Source of the DNA: Mustela lutreola
Lineage: Eukaryota; Chordata; Mammalia; Carnivora; Mustelidae
Direction of reading: 5' to 3'
Assembly: GCF_030435805.1 (NCBI RefSeq)
Contig: NC_081303.1
Location: 73,569,910 to 73,633,909, forward strand
DNA length: 64,000 nt
The translations under genes were made by a program, and so were the position numbers. Shown here in pieces: positions 1 through 10,290 of the stretch (position 1 is its first letter; every line of letters starts with the position of its first letter). The notes beneath the pieces were generated by a model that saw only the letters and a list, made by a program, of their open reading frames with translations, searched no databases and was not told the DNA's origin.

Positions 1-36
1 TCTGTCTGTCAAATGAATAAATGAAATCTTTAAAGA
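1..36 (+). mobile_element. CAN-SINE 3' tail, cut by window edge
   Basis: The window opens inside the tail of a forward CAN-SINE: a TCTGTCTGTC segment, AAATGAATAAATG-type repeats and AAATCTTTAAAG. Only the last 36 bases are present. Confidence 0.8.
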
Positions 37-796
37 AGTCAGCATCGATGTTACAGTAACTGCTAATAATGTCGCTTCTGATCCCGACCTGCTTCCCCCA
101 GGACTGTCCCTCCTTCCCCCAGGATTGCGGGATTTTGCCTTAACCCAGCTTCGTTATCTGCTGAAGGTGAAGCCACCCTCTTATCTCACAGATCTCATGT
201 GACCTCAGAAAGTCCTTCCAGAGTCTGCCCCACGCCCTCCCTGCTACAGCCCTGCCCCCTTCACTCCTCATGTGTCCTAAGAGCATAATTCTGTGTTGGA
301 ATCTCCCAGGAGCCCCAAACCCAGGCACCTTGCTGGGGCTTATCCTTTTGAGGCTGACATCCCCTATGGCCCCTGCTTAGAGCAGAAGCTAAGAGAGAGA
401 CAGGGAAGGAGGCAGAGAGAGAAAAGGGAGTCCTGGTCCAGAGCAAGGGAGCCGAGGGAGAAACAGCACGGCTCGAGGTCAGATGGCAGTCAGGACTTCC
501 CCAAACCCAAAGACAGACTGACACAAATACCACCCCCCCTCCACCACCACCTTCAGCTGTCTGGCTTCCGGGGGAGGGACAAGTGTCTTACGGCTTTCCA
601 TGACGTGGGTCCTCTGCCAGGGCTGGGGCTGTGGGTAAGGCGACATTTCCTGCCCTTGGGGGCCGGGGTGAGAGAGAGGAGTTGCTGAGTGTGCACATTG
701 TCAGAGCGCGCGCGTGCACGCACACAGACTCACACACACACACACACAAGCAAGCAAGCGCCCAGTCCCAGGGGCTCTGTTCTCAGCCCGGGCCCC
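37..796 (+). promoter_or_regulatory. SH2D2A: SH2D2A upstream region and 5' UTR
   Basis: No coding sequence is seen here. The stretch contains a GA-rich block (389-430) and an alternating GC/CA purine-pyrimidine tract (705-749) that ends about 48 bases before the start codon. In human, SH2D2A lies next to NTRK1, which should be beyond the left edge. The transcription start cannot be fixed from sequence alone, but the tract closest to the ATG is probably transcribed as 5' UTR. Confidence 0.5.
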
Positions 797-3700
797 ATGG
801 AGTTCCCCCTGACCCAGCTATGCCCCCAAGGTAAGTGTGAGGTTGGAGACCGAGGGTGGAGGGATGTCCAGACCCCATCACCCCTGCTGGCTCCAGGCCT
901 GAGCTCCCACTTCGTGGAGGGGAAGGCCCCATCCCAGCCCGAGCCAGCCCGGCTGACTGGCAGGGTGCCCGCAGATCCGCCTCTTCTCTGGGGCGCAGGC
1001 TGCTCAGCCCTGGGGACATAGGTGGCTGGGTCTGCTGAGTGCTTCATGAGGAGAGGAAACAGGAGAGCGAGGCCCGGGAGGCAGAGATCTTGGCCCTAAA
1101 GAGAGGTCATGCACCCTCCCCCCACCCCGCACGGGGGGGACTCTCTGCCCCCCAACACCTGTCTCCCTGGCCACCCAGGGCCTCCTCGGCTCCCCCTTGA
1201 GAGACCCCCTTGGGCTCCCCCCTGCCTTTCTCCTCTCCTGACTGTCCCTCTCCTCCAGGTGCCTGCGGGGGACGGGGGGGTGGTGGCCGGGAGCCTGGGG
1301 GAGAGGCAGTCCCTCCCCGAGAGACCCCAGCTGTCCTCTTTGCCCGAACAGGGACCAGCAGAGCCCCTCCCCCAACCTTCAGCACCTTCCAGCCCCGCAG
1401 GGGTTGCCGGGAAGTGGCCTTGCTCCAGGCCCCAGAGGCTGAGGAGGACCAGCCCAACCCCAGGGTCACGGCTGTCCACACTGCGGTGAGCGGGACCCCG
1501 GCCGGCACAGCGTCCTCCTCGGCTCCCATCCCCCACCCGGTGAGGATCGGCAAATGGACCAAGGCCGACAGGGGGGACCTGGGCATGAGCCGGGGCTGCC
1601 CACAGGGCTGGGGCCAGGAGGAGAGCGGGAGAGGGCGTGGGGAGCATCTTCCTTCGCCGTCGCGTCCCTCCGGTCCCTGCGGCACTGGGGCTGAGTCCGC
1701 AGGCGACCAGGTACAGGGTACCAGGTCCCAGAAGCAGGTGTCTGCATCGCTGTCTGTGGTCTTCCCGGCCCAGTGCATCTGGGCCTCAGTCCCTGTCACC
1801 CAGCCGGCCACGAGGAAGTCCTCCCTCGGATCCAGCCCAGCCCCTCCTGTGGGAGGGTGAGTCCTCCTCATTCTGCCCTCTGGGGTGACAGGGAGCATCG
1901 CGTCTCTCAACCTGCAGGCCAGGAAGGAGTTCCTGTCCTTCTGGAAGGCTCAGGCTAAGAGCACACGGCTACTGGGTTAAAGGCCCTCAGGCCCAGAGGA
2001 AAGTGGGCAGAAATTCTCTGGAAACCAAAGCAGTTGGAGCTGAAGAAGGTTTTTTGTTTTTTGTTTTTTAAAGATTTTATTTATTCATTTGACAGACAGA
2101 GATCACAAGTAGGCAGAGAGGCAGGCAGAGAGAGAGGAGGAAGCAGGCTCCCTGCTGAGCAGAGAGCCCGATGCGGGGCTCCATCCCAGGACCCTGAGAT
2201 CATGACCTGAGTCGAAGGCAGTGGCTTAACCCACTGAGCCACCCAGGCGCCCCTGAAGAAGGGGTTTTAAGCACTTTTAAGCACTGAGAAGCACTTTCTG
2301 GGCAGTTATAGCCTAAAATGGGCAACTGGGATGGGGAGCAGGGGTGAGGCTGAGGAGGCGGCAGCTGGCTGGCATCAGGAGGAAGCCCCCGAATCATGGC
2401 TATTTTCCCGTTCCAGGCACCTCCTCAACCCCCGGGGGCTGCCTCCAGCCCAGAGGATGCTGGGAAGGCCGAGGTGGGCCCGGAGGAAGGAGGCCAGTCC
2501 CTGCAGGCCGAGACCCGGGCGTGGTTCCAGAAGACCCAGGCCCACTGGCTTCTGCAGCACGGGGCAGCCCCTGCCTGGTTCCACGGCTTCATCACCCGGA
2601 GGTGAGTCACAGCAGCGGAAAGGGGCCCAGAGAGGGGCAGGGCCAGCCCTGGGCCCCTGGGCCCAGCAATAGGGTGTGGAGGCTGCAAGTCCAGCTCTGA
2701 GTCCTGGAGGCTCCCAGGCCGGTCTCGGAGCCGTCTGTCCCTGCGGAGGCCACGGCCCACCCGTTCTGGGGCTTCTGCTTCCATTCCTGTCTCTCGGCCT
2801 CCGGTCCTCAGGGCTTCCCAGGCCTCCCAGCCTCCCTTCCTCTCCGGCCTCTGCGCTTCCTCGTCCCCCTGGCAGGCTGTCCCTCCTGTATTTCTCAGCT
2901 TTGATTCCCCTCTTCCAGCTCAGCCTGTGACTTCGGAAACCTACAAGTCTATCACCACCCCAGGGCACCTCCACCAGGCTGCCCTCCAGGAGGAGGCTGC
3001 AGGCTGGGATCGCTCCTGGGTGGGACCCCTGCCCCCTGCCCCCCACCGCGCTCTCCAGTCCCCGCCAGGGACAGCAGACCCGGTCCTCTCTGCCATCCCC
3101 ACCCTCCTCTGCCACTTGAGCCCCTTGGCTGGGGCTTGGGGTCCTCCTCAGAGCCACAGACCCAAGGCTGGAAGTCTTCCTTGCCCACAGGGAGGCAGAG
3201 AGGCTGCTGGAGCCCAAGCCTGAGGGATGCTACTTGGTGCGGTTCAGTGAGAGCGCTGTGACCTTCGTGCTGACCTACAGGTGAGGGGCTGGAGCAGGGG
3301 CCATGCCCCTCCCCGTGGGGGGCCCGGGGGCAGAGCTTCGGCTTGGAGGGAGAGCCTGGCTCCACTCGAGGGTCTCTGATCCCACGGGCGCCCTCCAGGA
3401 GCCGGACTCGCTGCCGCCACTTCCTGCTGGCCCAGCTCCAGGACGGGCGCCACGTGGTGCTGGGCGAGGACAGCGCCCACGCGCGGCTCCAGGACCTGCT
3501 GCAACACTACACAGCGTGCCCGCTCAGCCCCTATGGGGAGACGCTCACCGAGCCCCTCCTCCGCCAGGTACGCCCAGCCCCCAGCCCCAGGGAGCCCGGC
3601 TGCAACAGCCGCCTTCTCATCCTGGCCTGCCACCCAGCCATAGGTCCCTTGTCCACCCTGTGCCCTCAGGAATCCCTTCGACAGGGATACGTGCTGGGGG

Positions 3701-6700
3701 AGGGGTCCTCCAGGAACCAGGACAGGCACATGTGGTCATTTGTGTTTTCAAGTAAGGACTATCTACTGAGCACCCAGCAGGGCCTGGAACTAGACCATGG
3801 ACAGGACCGCGGGGCGGCAAACACACAGAGCTCGCTCACCAGCAGCAAAGGCAGATAAGAGCAATCAAGGGGCCTGAGAGAGGAAACGCAGCGTGAGCGC
3901 CACTGAGCCCGCGGGCCAGGGAGCGGGTCCGGGCGGGCCTCCCTGAGGCTGGTCAGGCAGTGCCAAAACCATGCACGAGCCGGCGGTCTGGGCGCAGGGA
4001 CACAGCAGAGACAACTGACCAAAACAGCCTTGCTTTCTGGAGCTTACATTCTAGTGCGGAGACCGCGATAAGACAGAGAAACAGACTGTCTGTAATATGT
4101 CCAGTGCTAAGAAGACAGGGAGTGACCAGGCTGAAACACGTGGGTCTGGAGTCTGGGCCAGAGGTCTGGGCCAGAGGTCATCTGCATGTAGAAGGACTGA
4201 CTGTAAAGCCTTCAGGAGGGCTGCGAGGAAGCGTCGCTGGAAAAGAAAGGAATACCAAGTCTCCAGCATTTAGAGCGTCCAGAAACTAGGGCAAACCTAC
4301 AAAGAAAATTGAGAAGGATCAGCCAGAGGGAAAGGAGAAAAACCAGCAGTATGTGGTGTTCTTTCTGGAAGCCCAGCACAGACAGTACGGGGGTGGGTGG
4401 GGGGTTTCCTGCACTGACACTGACGGCTGACCTCTGACCTCGGCGGTAGGGAGGGATCCTGCGTCAGTTCAAGGAAGCGCGCCTGTGGACAAGTCTCGCA
4501 TGGACCTTCACGAGGAACTGTGGACACAGAGATCCCCCAGCGGTGGGAACAGGGGGCAGGGACATCTGGAGGCAGAGCAGTCAAGGGCCAGCTGTCAGAT
4601 CAGGTGCCCAGGGGTCTTGTCACCGCACTCCTCCGGAGTTCGGACGTCCCCCTGAAGGACAGGCTGCCACTGAAGGGCCACCGGGGGCATTTCTCCGGCG
4701 CACTCTGAGTGCAGAGTGAAGGCTGGGTTGCAAGGCAAGATGCGGCAGGAGAGGACTGGGGAACCCTGGGCTGGAGTGGCGGCAGTGACCCCCAGAGAAG
4801 TGTGCGGATGTCAGGTTGTTGAGGCAGCGGAAGGAGCATGGCCTGCAGGCCACGAGACCTCACCAGGGCGTGGGGGACCGGAGGGTTCCTATGGGGCTGC
4901 CTCTGCAGCAGGGTGGGGTGCCGCTTTTTCGTCATAAACGGACTGGGGTGGCAGGAGCGGGAGGCGCAGGGAAGGAGAATTCTGTGGTTCCGTGAAGCCT
5001 GCAGTGCTCACACAGCTCGAGGTGTGGACGTGCACCGGGTGGGTCACTGAAGCACAAGGAAAGCCCCGTGGCGTGAGCAGACCGGAAGCCGGGGCCTGCG
5101 GACAGCCAAACCCTCGGCTCCAGCCCAGCTCCCGTGGGAAGGGACCCTCCCACTGTAAGGTTCATCTTCCTGGAGGCAGTCTCCCAGCCCTGAAAATATA
5201 TAGCTTAAGCCCCCACAAAGTACTCCTCTGGCTCCTGCAGAACGAAACACGGGCACGGCAGTCGGGACATCTGTCCCCATGCAGAACGTTGTTAGGCTAA
5301 AGGCTTGTCAAGCCTTGTTGCATTTTTACAACCACAGGCACAAATGGAGACTGGTCGGGCTTGTGTTCCTGGCGCAATTTAAGGCCAATGCTAGCCACAG
5401 CTGTGAGCAGAGCTGCTTGAACCGCCCCACCCATACCCACCTTGGTCCCCTGTTCTCCTCTCCACCCCCTGCTCCTCACCCAGGAGCCCCACCAGTCCAC
5501 ATTTCTGTGCCTCTCCCCAGCACATCCTCCAGCAGCACCAGCTTGCTCTGTCCTCCTGGATCCCCCGGCCGCCCCCACCCCACCCGTCCTGCACCCATTC
5601 CCTGAGGCCTCGTTCTGTGCCATCAGATGCCGGAGCCAGCAGGACTTTCCCTGAGCACGGAAGGGTCAGACCCTGGAAGCAAGGACCCACCCCCTCAGTA
5701 CAGCCCGATCGTCAAGAAGTTGCAGAACGTGACCCCCACGCAGAAGGAGGGGACCCGGGAGCAGAAGGAGGTATTGGGCGGGAGGGGCCGAGGGAGAGGA
5801 AGGGGGTGCGCGGCAAAGGAAGGGTCCCGCTCGGGGGCGGGGCCTGCGGGAGGGGAGGGGCCCGGGTGTGGGCGGGGCCCGGGCGCCGCAGCCGCAGCCT
5901 CCGCCCCGCCTGGGTCGCTCTGACGCCCCCTCCCCCCAACCCCACCCCCCGCCCCCCACCCCCTGCCCGGCCCTTCTCTCCGCGTCTGCGCAGCCGCCCA
6001 GGCTCAAGCCTCCCGTGCCCGCCAAGCCTCAGCTGCCCCCCGAAGTCTACACGACCCCGGCCCCGAGGCCCCGCCCGACCCCGCCCCCCAAGCCCTCCAA
6101 CCCCATCTACCAGGAGCCCGACGAAGCCATCGCCTTCTACGCCATCGGGCGCGGCAGCCCCGGCGAAGCCCCCGGCAATGTTTACGCGGAGGTGGAGGCG
6201 GAGGCGCCGCCGGGCGCTGGGGGCGCGCCCTGCGTCCTCCGGCACCCGGCCCTACGCAAGTGCAGGTCCAGGCCCGTCCCCGGAGGCCAGGTAACGGGGT
6301 GCAGGAAGGAGGCGAACCGCCGCCTCCAGGGCAGCCTGCATTTTGGTCCCTGTCCTCACCCAGTCCCAGCCACCCGTACCCCACGCTGTGCCTCGAATCT
6401 TGGGTCCAGCCGTCACCCTTGGTTGGAACTGGGGGCCTCTCCCGGGCAGGCTCCCTCCCCGCCACATTCACAGCCCCACCATCCTGAAGAAGAGGAGAAC
6501 TTGGAGTCCCTCCTGTCATCGACGAGCTCAGGGAGGGGGCACCGGCCCACGCTCCCCGCTCCCACTTCCACTCCCGCACCACCCCTCCGTCTTCCCTCTG
6601 AACACGCTAGTCCGTGTCCCCGTCCCGGGCTGCGTTAGACCTCCCGGCCACGCCCACCCTCTCCGCGGGCCTCGGCCCCCTCCGCAGGCCCTGCCCCACC

Positions 6701-7751
6701 CTCGCTGCAATGCCCCAGGCCCGCTTCAGCCTCTGAGCCTGTTCCCCCACTCCCGCCCCTGCTGCGGCGCTAGCGCTAGCGATCCGAGCCCGCAGCCCAG
6801 CCAGGTCCCTGCGCACTGCTCTCCAGGCTCCTGCTCGGCCGCCAGTGCCCCACAGCCTCCTGAACTCAACACAGCAACCGGCTCTCCCCCTTCTCCCCAC
6901 ACGGCCCCTCCTCTCCCTCCCAGCCGCACTGAGGACCCTGCAGTCACCTGACTCTCCAAGCCAGAACACTCAGGGCTCCTGTGACATTCCCGCCCCACCC
7001 CAGTTCCTGCTGGGTCCCTTTCCCGGCCTCAGCCTCATCACCCCTCCTCGGGACTTCCCAAGAGCTTCCTAACCGGTCTAACCACCACTGATCCACCCTG
7101 CCCCAGGGAAGCCAGAAGGGTCTTTCTAAAACCCCTCCCTGGCCCGCGTGGCCCTCCACACGGCGGGAGGCAGGGGACCCCCTCTTCCCTGGCTCCTTCC
7201 TCCCAGAGCGGTTCACATCTCTGAGCACACCCCGGCGACCTTCTGGCTGTCCTTCAGGACCAGCTAGCTTGCCCTTCTCCTCCGGCAGGCTTCCCAGACT
7301 GGGCCACAGCGGCTGTGCCTCCCGTGACGCGGGACGCCTGTCTCCCTCCTCCCCAGCCGATTGCAAGCTGCCTGGGAGCGGGGCTGGGGCTTACTCGTGT
7401 TTCCAGAGCACCCAGCACAGTGCCCGGCACAGAGCGGGTGCTCAGGAAGCGGTGGCTGAATGAGAGCGGCTTAGACCTCTGCAGGCCAACATTGTGAAGA
7501 CCAGAGGCCGGCCTCGAGGCTGCTGGTGGGCCTGAGAGGCTGAGGGTAGAGGGTGTGACCTCGGATCGTCCTTCTCTCCGCAGAACCTAGGCGGCCGGTC
7601 ACCGTACTCGGAGAATGCTGTGCCTGGACAAGGCCCTCCTGTGCCCCACCAGCCCCTGCCCAGCTGGGGGCACACCCTCCCGCACAAGCTTTCTAGACAG
7701 AGGGCAGAGGACGGAGGACAGGCATGGCTTCCCCTGGGGCCTCCTCAGTAG
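797..7751 (+). CDS. SH2D2A: SH2 domain-containing protein 2A (T-cell-specific adaptor TSAd)
   Basis: Eight coding exons: 797-830, 1352-1485, 2417-2601, 3191-3280, 3399-3567, 5627-5770, 5994-6290 and 7584-7751, joining to 406 aa with GT-AG introns throughout. The protein begins MEFPLTQLCPQG and ends AWLPLGPPQ, as in human TSAd. The SH2 domain spans about residues 110-200 (WFHGFITRR start, YLVRFSES with the phosphotyrosine-binding Arg135). A proline-rich stretch follows (KPPVPAKPQLPP, about 257-268), with tyrosines in adaptor-type contexts at about 229, 271, 291, 301, 316 and 359. In the family this adaptor acts in activated T cells and endothelium, binding Lck and Itk through the proline-rich and phosphotyrosine sites. 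Exon 2 is about 15 codons longer than I recall in human, which largely accounts for 406 against 389 residues. Exon 7 is strongly CpG-rich. Identity is secure; exon 2 is the least conserved part. Confidence 0.95.
2050..2253 (-). mobile_element. CAN-SINE in SH2D2A intron 2
   Basis: Reverse-oriented element: T-rich start, AAGATTTTATTTATT, and a GAGCCACCCAGGCGCCCC end. A perfect target-site duplication, tgaagaagg, lies at 2041-2049 and 2254-2262. It is antisense to SH2D2A. Confidence 0.95.
3755..4140 (-). mobile_element. L2 LINE 3' fragment
   Basis: In intron 5 of SH2D2A. It contains ctactgagcacccagcagg and gagcttacattctagtg, the reverse complement of the L2 3' end. It is diverged and has no intact tail. 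Its boundaries are approximate. Confidence 0.65.
6990..7462 (+). mobile_element. L2 LINE 3' fragment
   Basis: In intron 7 of SH2D2A. The end reads agcacccagcacagtgcccg, then ggtgctcaggaagcggtggctgaatgag, a diverged version of the L2 terminal segment. Upstream, the agggtctttctaaaac stretch also resembles L2. The left boundary is uncertain. Confidence 0.6.
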
Positions 7752-8049
7752 CCCGGTGAGTCTGAGCCGGGGGAGTTTAAGCCAGGACGCCAGGTCCACA
7801 GACCTTTGCACACCAGCCGCCGAACAAACCATAGGCCATCGGGGCTAGCAAGGACCTCAGCCATCATCTGTTGCGAGGATGGCACAAAGGTGTCTTCTTG
7901 CGTGCCAGCTGCCATCCGTTGGTCACGGCCGCCTGGAGCACTGCCCTGGGAAGGATGTTCCGGTCATCTCCATGCTCAGCAGAAAAGAGCATCGTGATTG
8001 ATTAGTGATGTCTGCTGCGGGCAGGGAGGCGGGAGGAGCAGTGTACCCT

Positions 8050-8170
8050 TATACCTTACTGATCCAGGCCAAGTCCTGGTGCCACAGATAAGGAGACAAA
8101 GCCAGAGAGGGACAGTGACTCGGCCAAAGCCAAGGTCTAGGGCCCAGGCTTCCTCATCGCCCTGTCCGGC
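8050..8170 (+). mobile_element. MIR fragment in SH2D2A 3' UTR
   Basis: The segment with ccacagataaggagacaaagcc, agagagggacagtgactcgg and a following ggcccaggcttc resembles the 3' half of MIR. It would lie in the SH2D2A 3' UTR if the 8623 poly(A) signal is used. Confidence 0.55.
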
Positions 8171-8622
8171 ACTCTGTCTCTTACCCGCACCCTCCTCTCT
8201 GTGGGAAATGTCAGAGATTTCCTCCGATAGGAAATCCGGAGTTCCACTGCACAGAGGCCTGGGTACCGGTTCCCTCCTCCAGGTCCCAGCTTAGCCCTGC
8301 TCCCCGGACAGGTCTGGCCCCCCCCCCAAAGAACCCTGGAGTTCAGGGGAGCAGAGGTAGACTTGACGCCCTTTTAGGGACACACGCACTGGCTCCATCC
8401 CGAGAGTCCCCGAGAAGCTGGTGGCTCGGTGACCCGAGGGCCTCTGAGGAGGTGTGCCAGGACGGCCGTGCTGCCTCCCACTGCCCAGCTTCTCCTCCCG
8501 GAGTCTGATTTCCTTGGCCTTCTGAGCCTTTGGGTCTGGGCCCTGGTCCAATGCTGCTGTTGTCTGAGGAATGGTTTGGCGAGAACAGATGTTAGAACTT
8601 GTTTGTTGATTCTTGTCTGGCT

Positions 8623-8628
8623 AATAAA
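8623..8628 (+). terminator. SH2D2A: SH2D2A polyadenylation signal
   Basis: AATAAA within GGCTAATAAATCATCG, about 870 bases after the stop codon. It is the first canonical forward signal after the stop. Confidence 0.7.
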
Positions 8629-8877
8629 TCATCGCCAGCCACCTCTCCCCTCTGGGACCCAAGTGCTCCGGCCTCTTTCTGTCTGTCTCCCTCTCTCTCT
8701 CCTATCGTGGAAGGCAAGGGGCTGAGCCGCCACTGCAGTGGGGGGAGTGGTCTGGGGGTTCTGAGGTACCTGGGAAGGGTCATGAATCTGGGGGCTGGGG
8801 GTGCAAGGTAGGGAACTGAGAAGTCTTTCTAGGCTGTGCTGGGCAGGTAGCCAGGGGAGAGGGGCAGCTGCATCACC

Positions 8878-8953
8878 GGGGGGGGGGGGGGGGGGGTATG
8901 CGCGCGCGCGTGTGTGTGCGTGCATGTGTGCGTGCGTGTGTGTGCGCGCGTGC
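8878..8953. repeat. Poly-G run followed by GC/GT alternating tract
   Basis: About 18 consecutive G residues followed by tatgcgcgcgcgtgtgtgtg and more alternating purine-pyrimidine sequence. The exact homopolymer length may be unreliable. Confidence 0.9.
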
Positions 8954-10164
8954 CAGGAAAGGGGGGACAGAGAAGGGGGTGATTGAGGGGTGAGCCCTGG
9001 ACCTCCTTCCCCCACCCCCCATGCCAGCACAGGACTGGGGGGCCCCTGCGGTGGCTGAGTCTGTGTCTTCCCAGCCTCTCGGGCTGTGGCCTTGCCCCAG
9101 TCAGGACCCCAACCCTCCCCGTCCCTCTTGTGAGGCTTCTTCCCCTCTCCGCCCAGACCCAGTTCAGGAGCTGCCCCCTGCTCTGGGCTGCAGCACCCCT
9201 GGAGGACTCTGCCTTGGGCCTTGTTTTCCCCTCAGACTGGGGGCTCTCGGGGGCCAGGCACGTCTGCCTTCCAGAAGCCGCTGGAGGCTCTGGGTGCTCC
9301 TATGGTCCCATCAGCACAGCCAGCCCTTAAACTCTCTCTGGCTTAGTCAAGCCAGTCTATGCCCATTAGGGTTCCCCGCTCCTGCCAAGGGAGCCCGGAA
9401 CCTACTGAGACACAGAAATCCCTCAGACCCTTCCCGGAGGCAGAGCTCCCGGGGCCACCCCCAGCCTGGCACCCCCAGCCTGGCACCGGAACCAGCCCGC
9501 GCGACGAGTGCGCGCCCCGCCTCCCCAGCCAGCTCTCATGGGCTTAAGGAGAACTTCGGCTGCTGAGTCAACAGAGTCCGGGTTCCACTCCCTTCTGTCT
9601 GCAGGTCTCCCGAGCCAGAGAGATGGGGAGGGAGGCAGACAGGACGCGGGGGGTGGGGGGGCAGATGGCTCTGCCGACCGGGGCGGCTGTGTCAGAGCCT
9701 GGCTGATTGCTGGGGCGGCGGAGGGGGCAGAACAGGTAAGGGTTTCCGGTCACGAGAGCTGGAAGCCAGGGTCGGAAACCGCGTTACACCCGGGCGCAGA
9801 ATGGACGGGCCGGTGCAGGGAGGGGGCAGAAGTGCCTAGTGACCCCCTTGGTGTTCCTGAAGGAGCAAAGCCTGGGGGTGGTGGGCAGCAAAGCTCTCCC
9901 CCACCGGCAGCTGCACACGGCCAGGACAGGCTCGCAGAAGGGGCGCTGGGAGAAGCGGGCGGTGGCATCAGCGAGAAGTCCGGGTGCTGTTGCGGCACTG
10001 TGCTAGCTGGTGGCATGGCGGCCCTTCCCCGGCACCCCTGGTCCCCACAGAGTGCCTCCTTGCTTGCACCGGAGCTGCTGCCCAGGTCAGAGACCGTGCA
10101 GGTGAGGGGCTCACGGAAGCAGGACTGCTGGGGCTCCGGGGCACACCAGACCCTTCGTGACTGC

Positions 10165-10290
10165 CTTTCTTTTTGGTTCCCCCAAGTAGGAAACTGGTCC
10201 AGAGAGGGGAGGTGACAGGGAACTGGGGGCAGTCAGGCCCACATCTGGCCGGCCCAATCCTGTGCACCAGCGGTCTCTCCCATAGCAAAG
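10165..10290 (+). mobile_element. MIR fragment
   Basis: The series taggaaactggtccagagag, gggaggtgacagggaac and a later cccacatctgg resembles the MIR core and 3' half. It is diverged. Confidence 0.5.

Noticed and set aside
7584-7751. Alternative reading of SH2D2A exon 8 from an internal ATG at 7615
   Set aside because: The splice phase from exon 7 gives the conserved AWLPLGPPQ ending. The internal ATG is out of frame.
10014-10100. ATG followed by a GTGAGG donor, a possible small first exon
   Set aside because: No promoter-like sequence and no matching downstream exon. A chance start-donor pair is likely in GC-rich DNA.
9021-10215. Overlapping open frames between SH2D2A and PRCC that might be a novel gene
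   Set aside because: There are no conserved motifs, no convincing exon set and low-complexity Pro/Gly/Ser-rich products, and a MIR fragment lies alongside.
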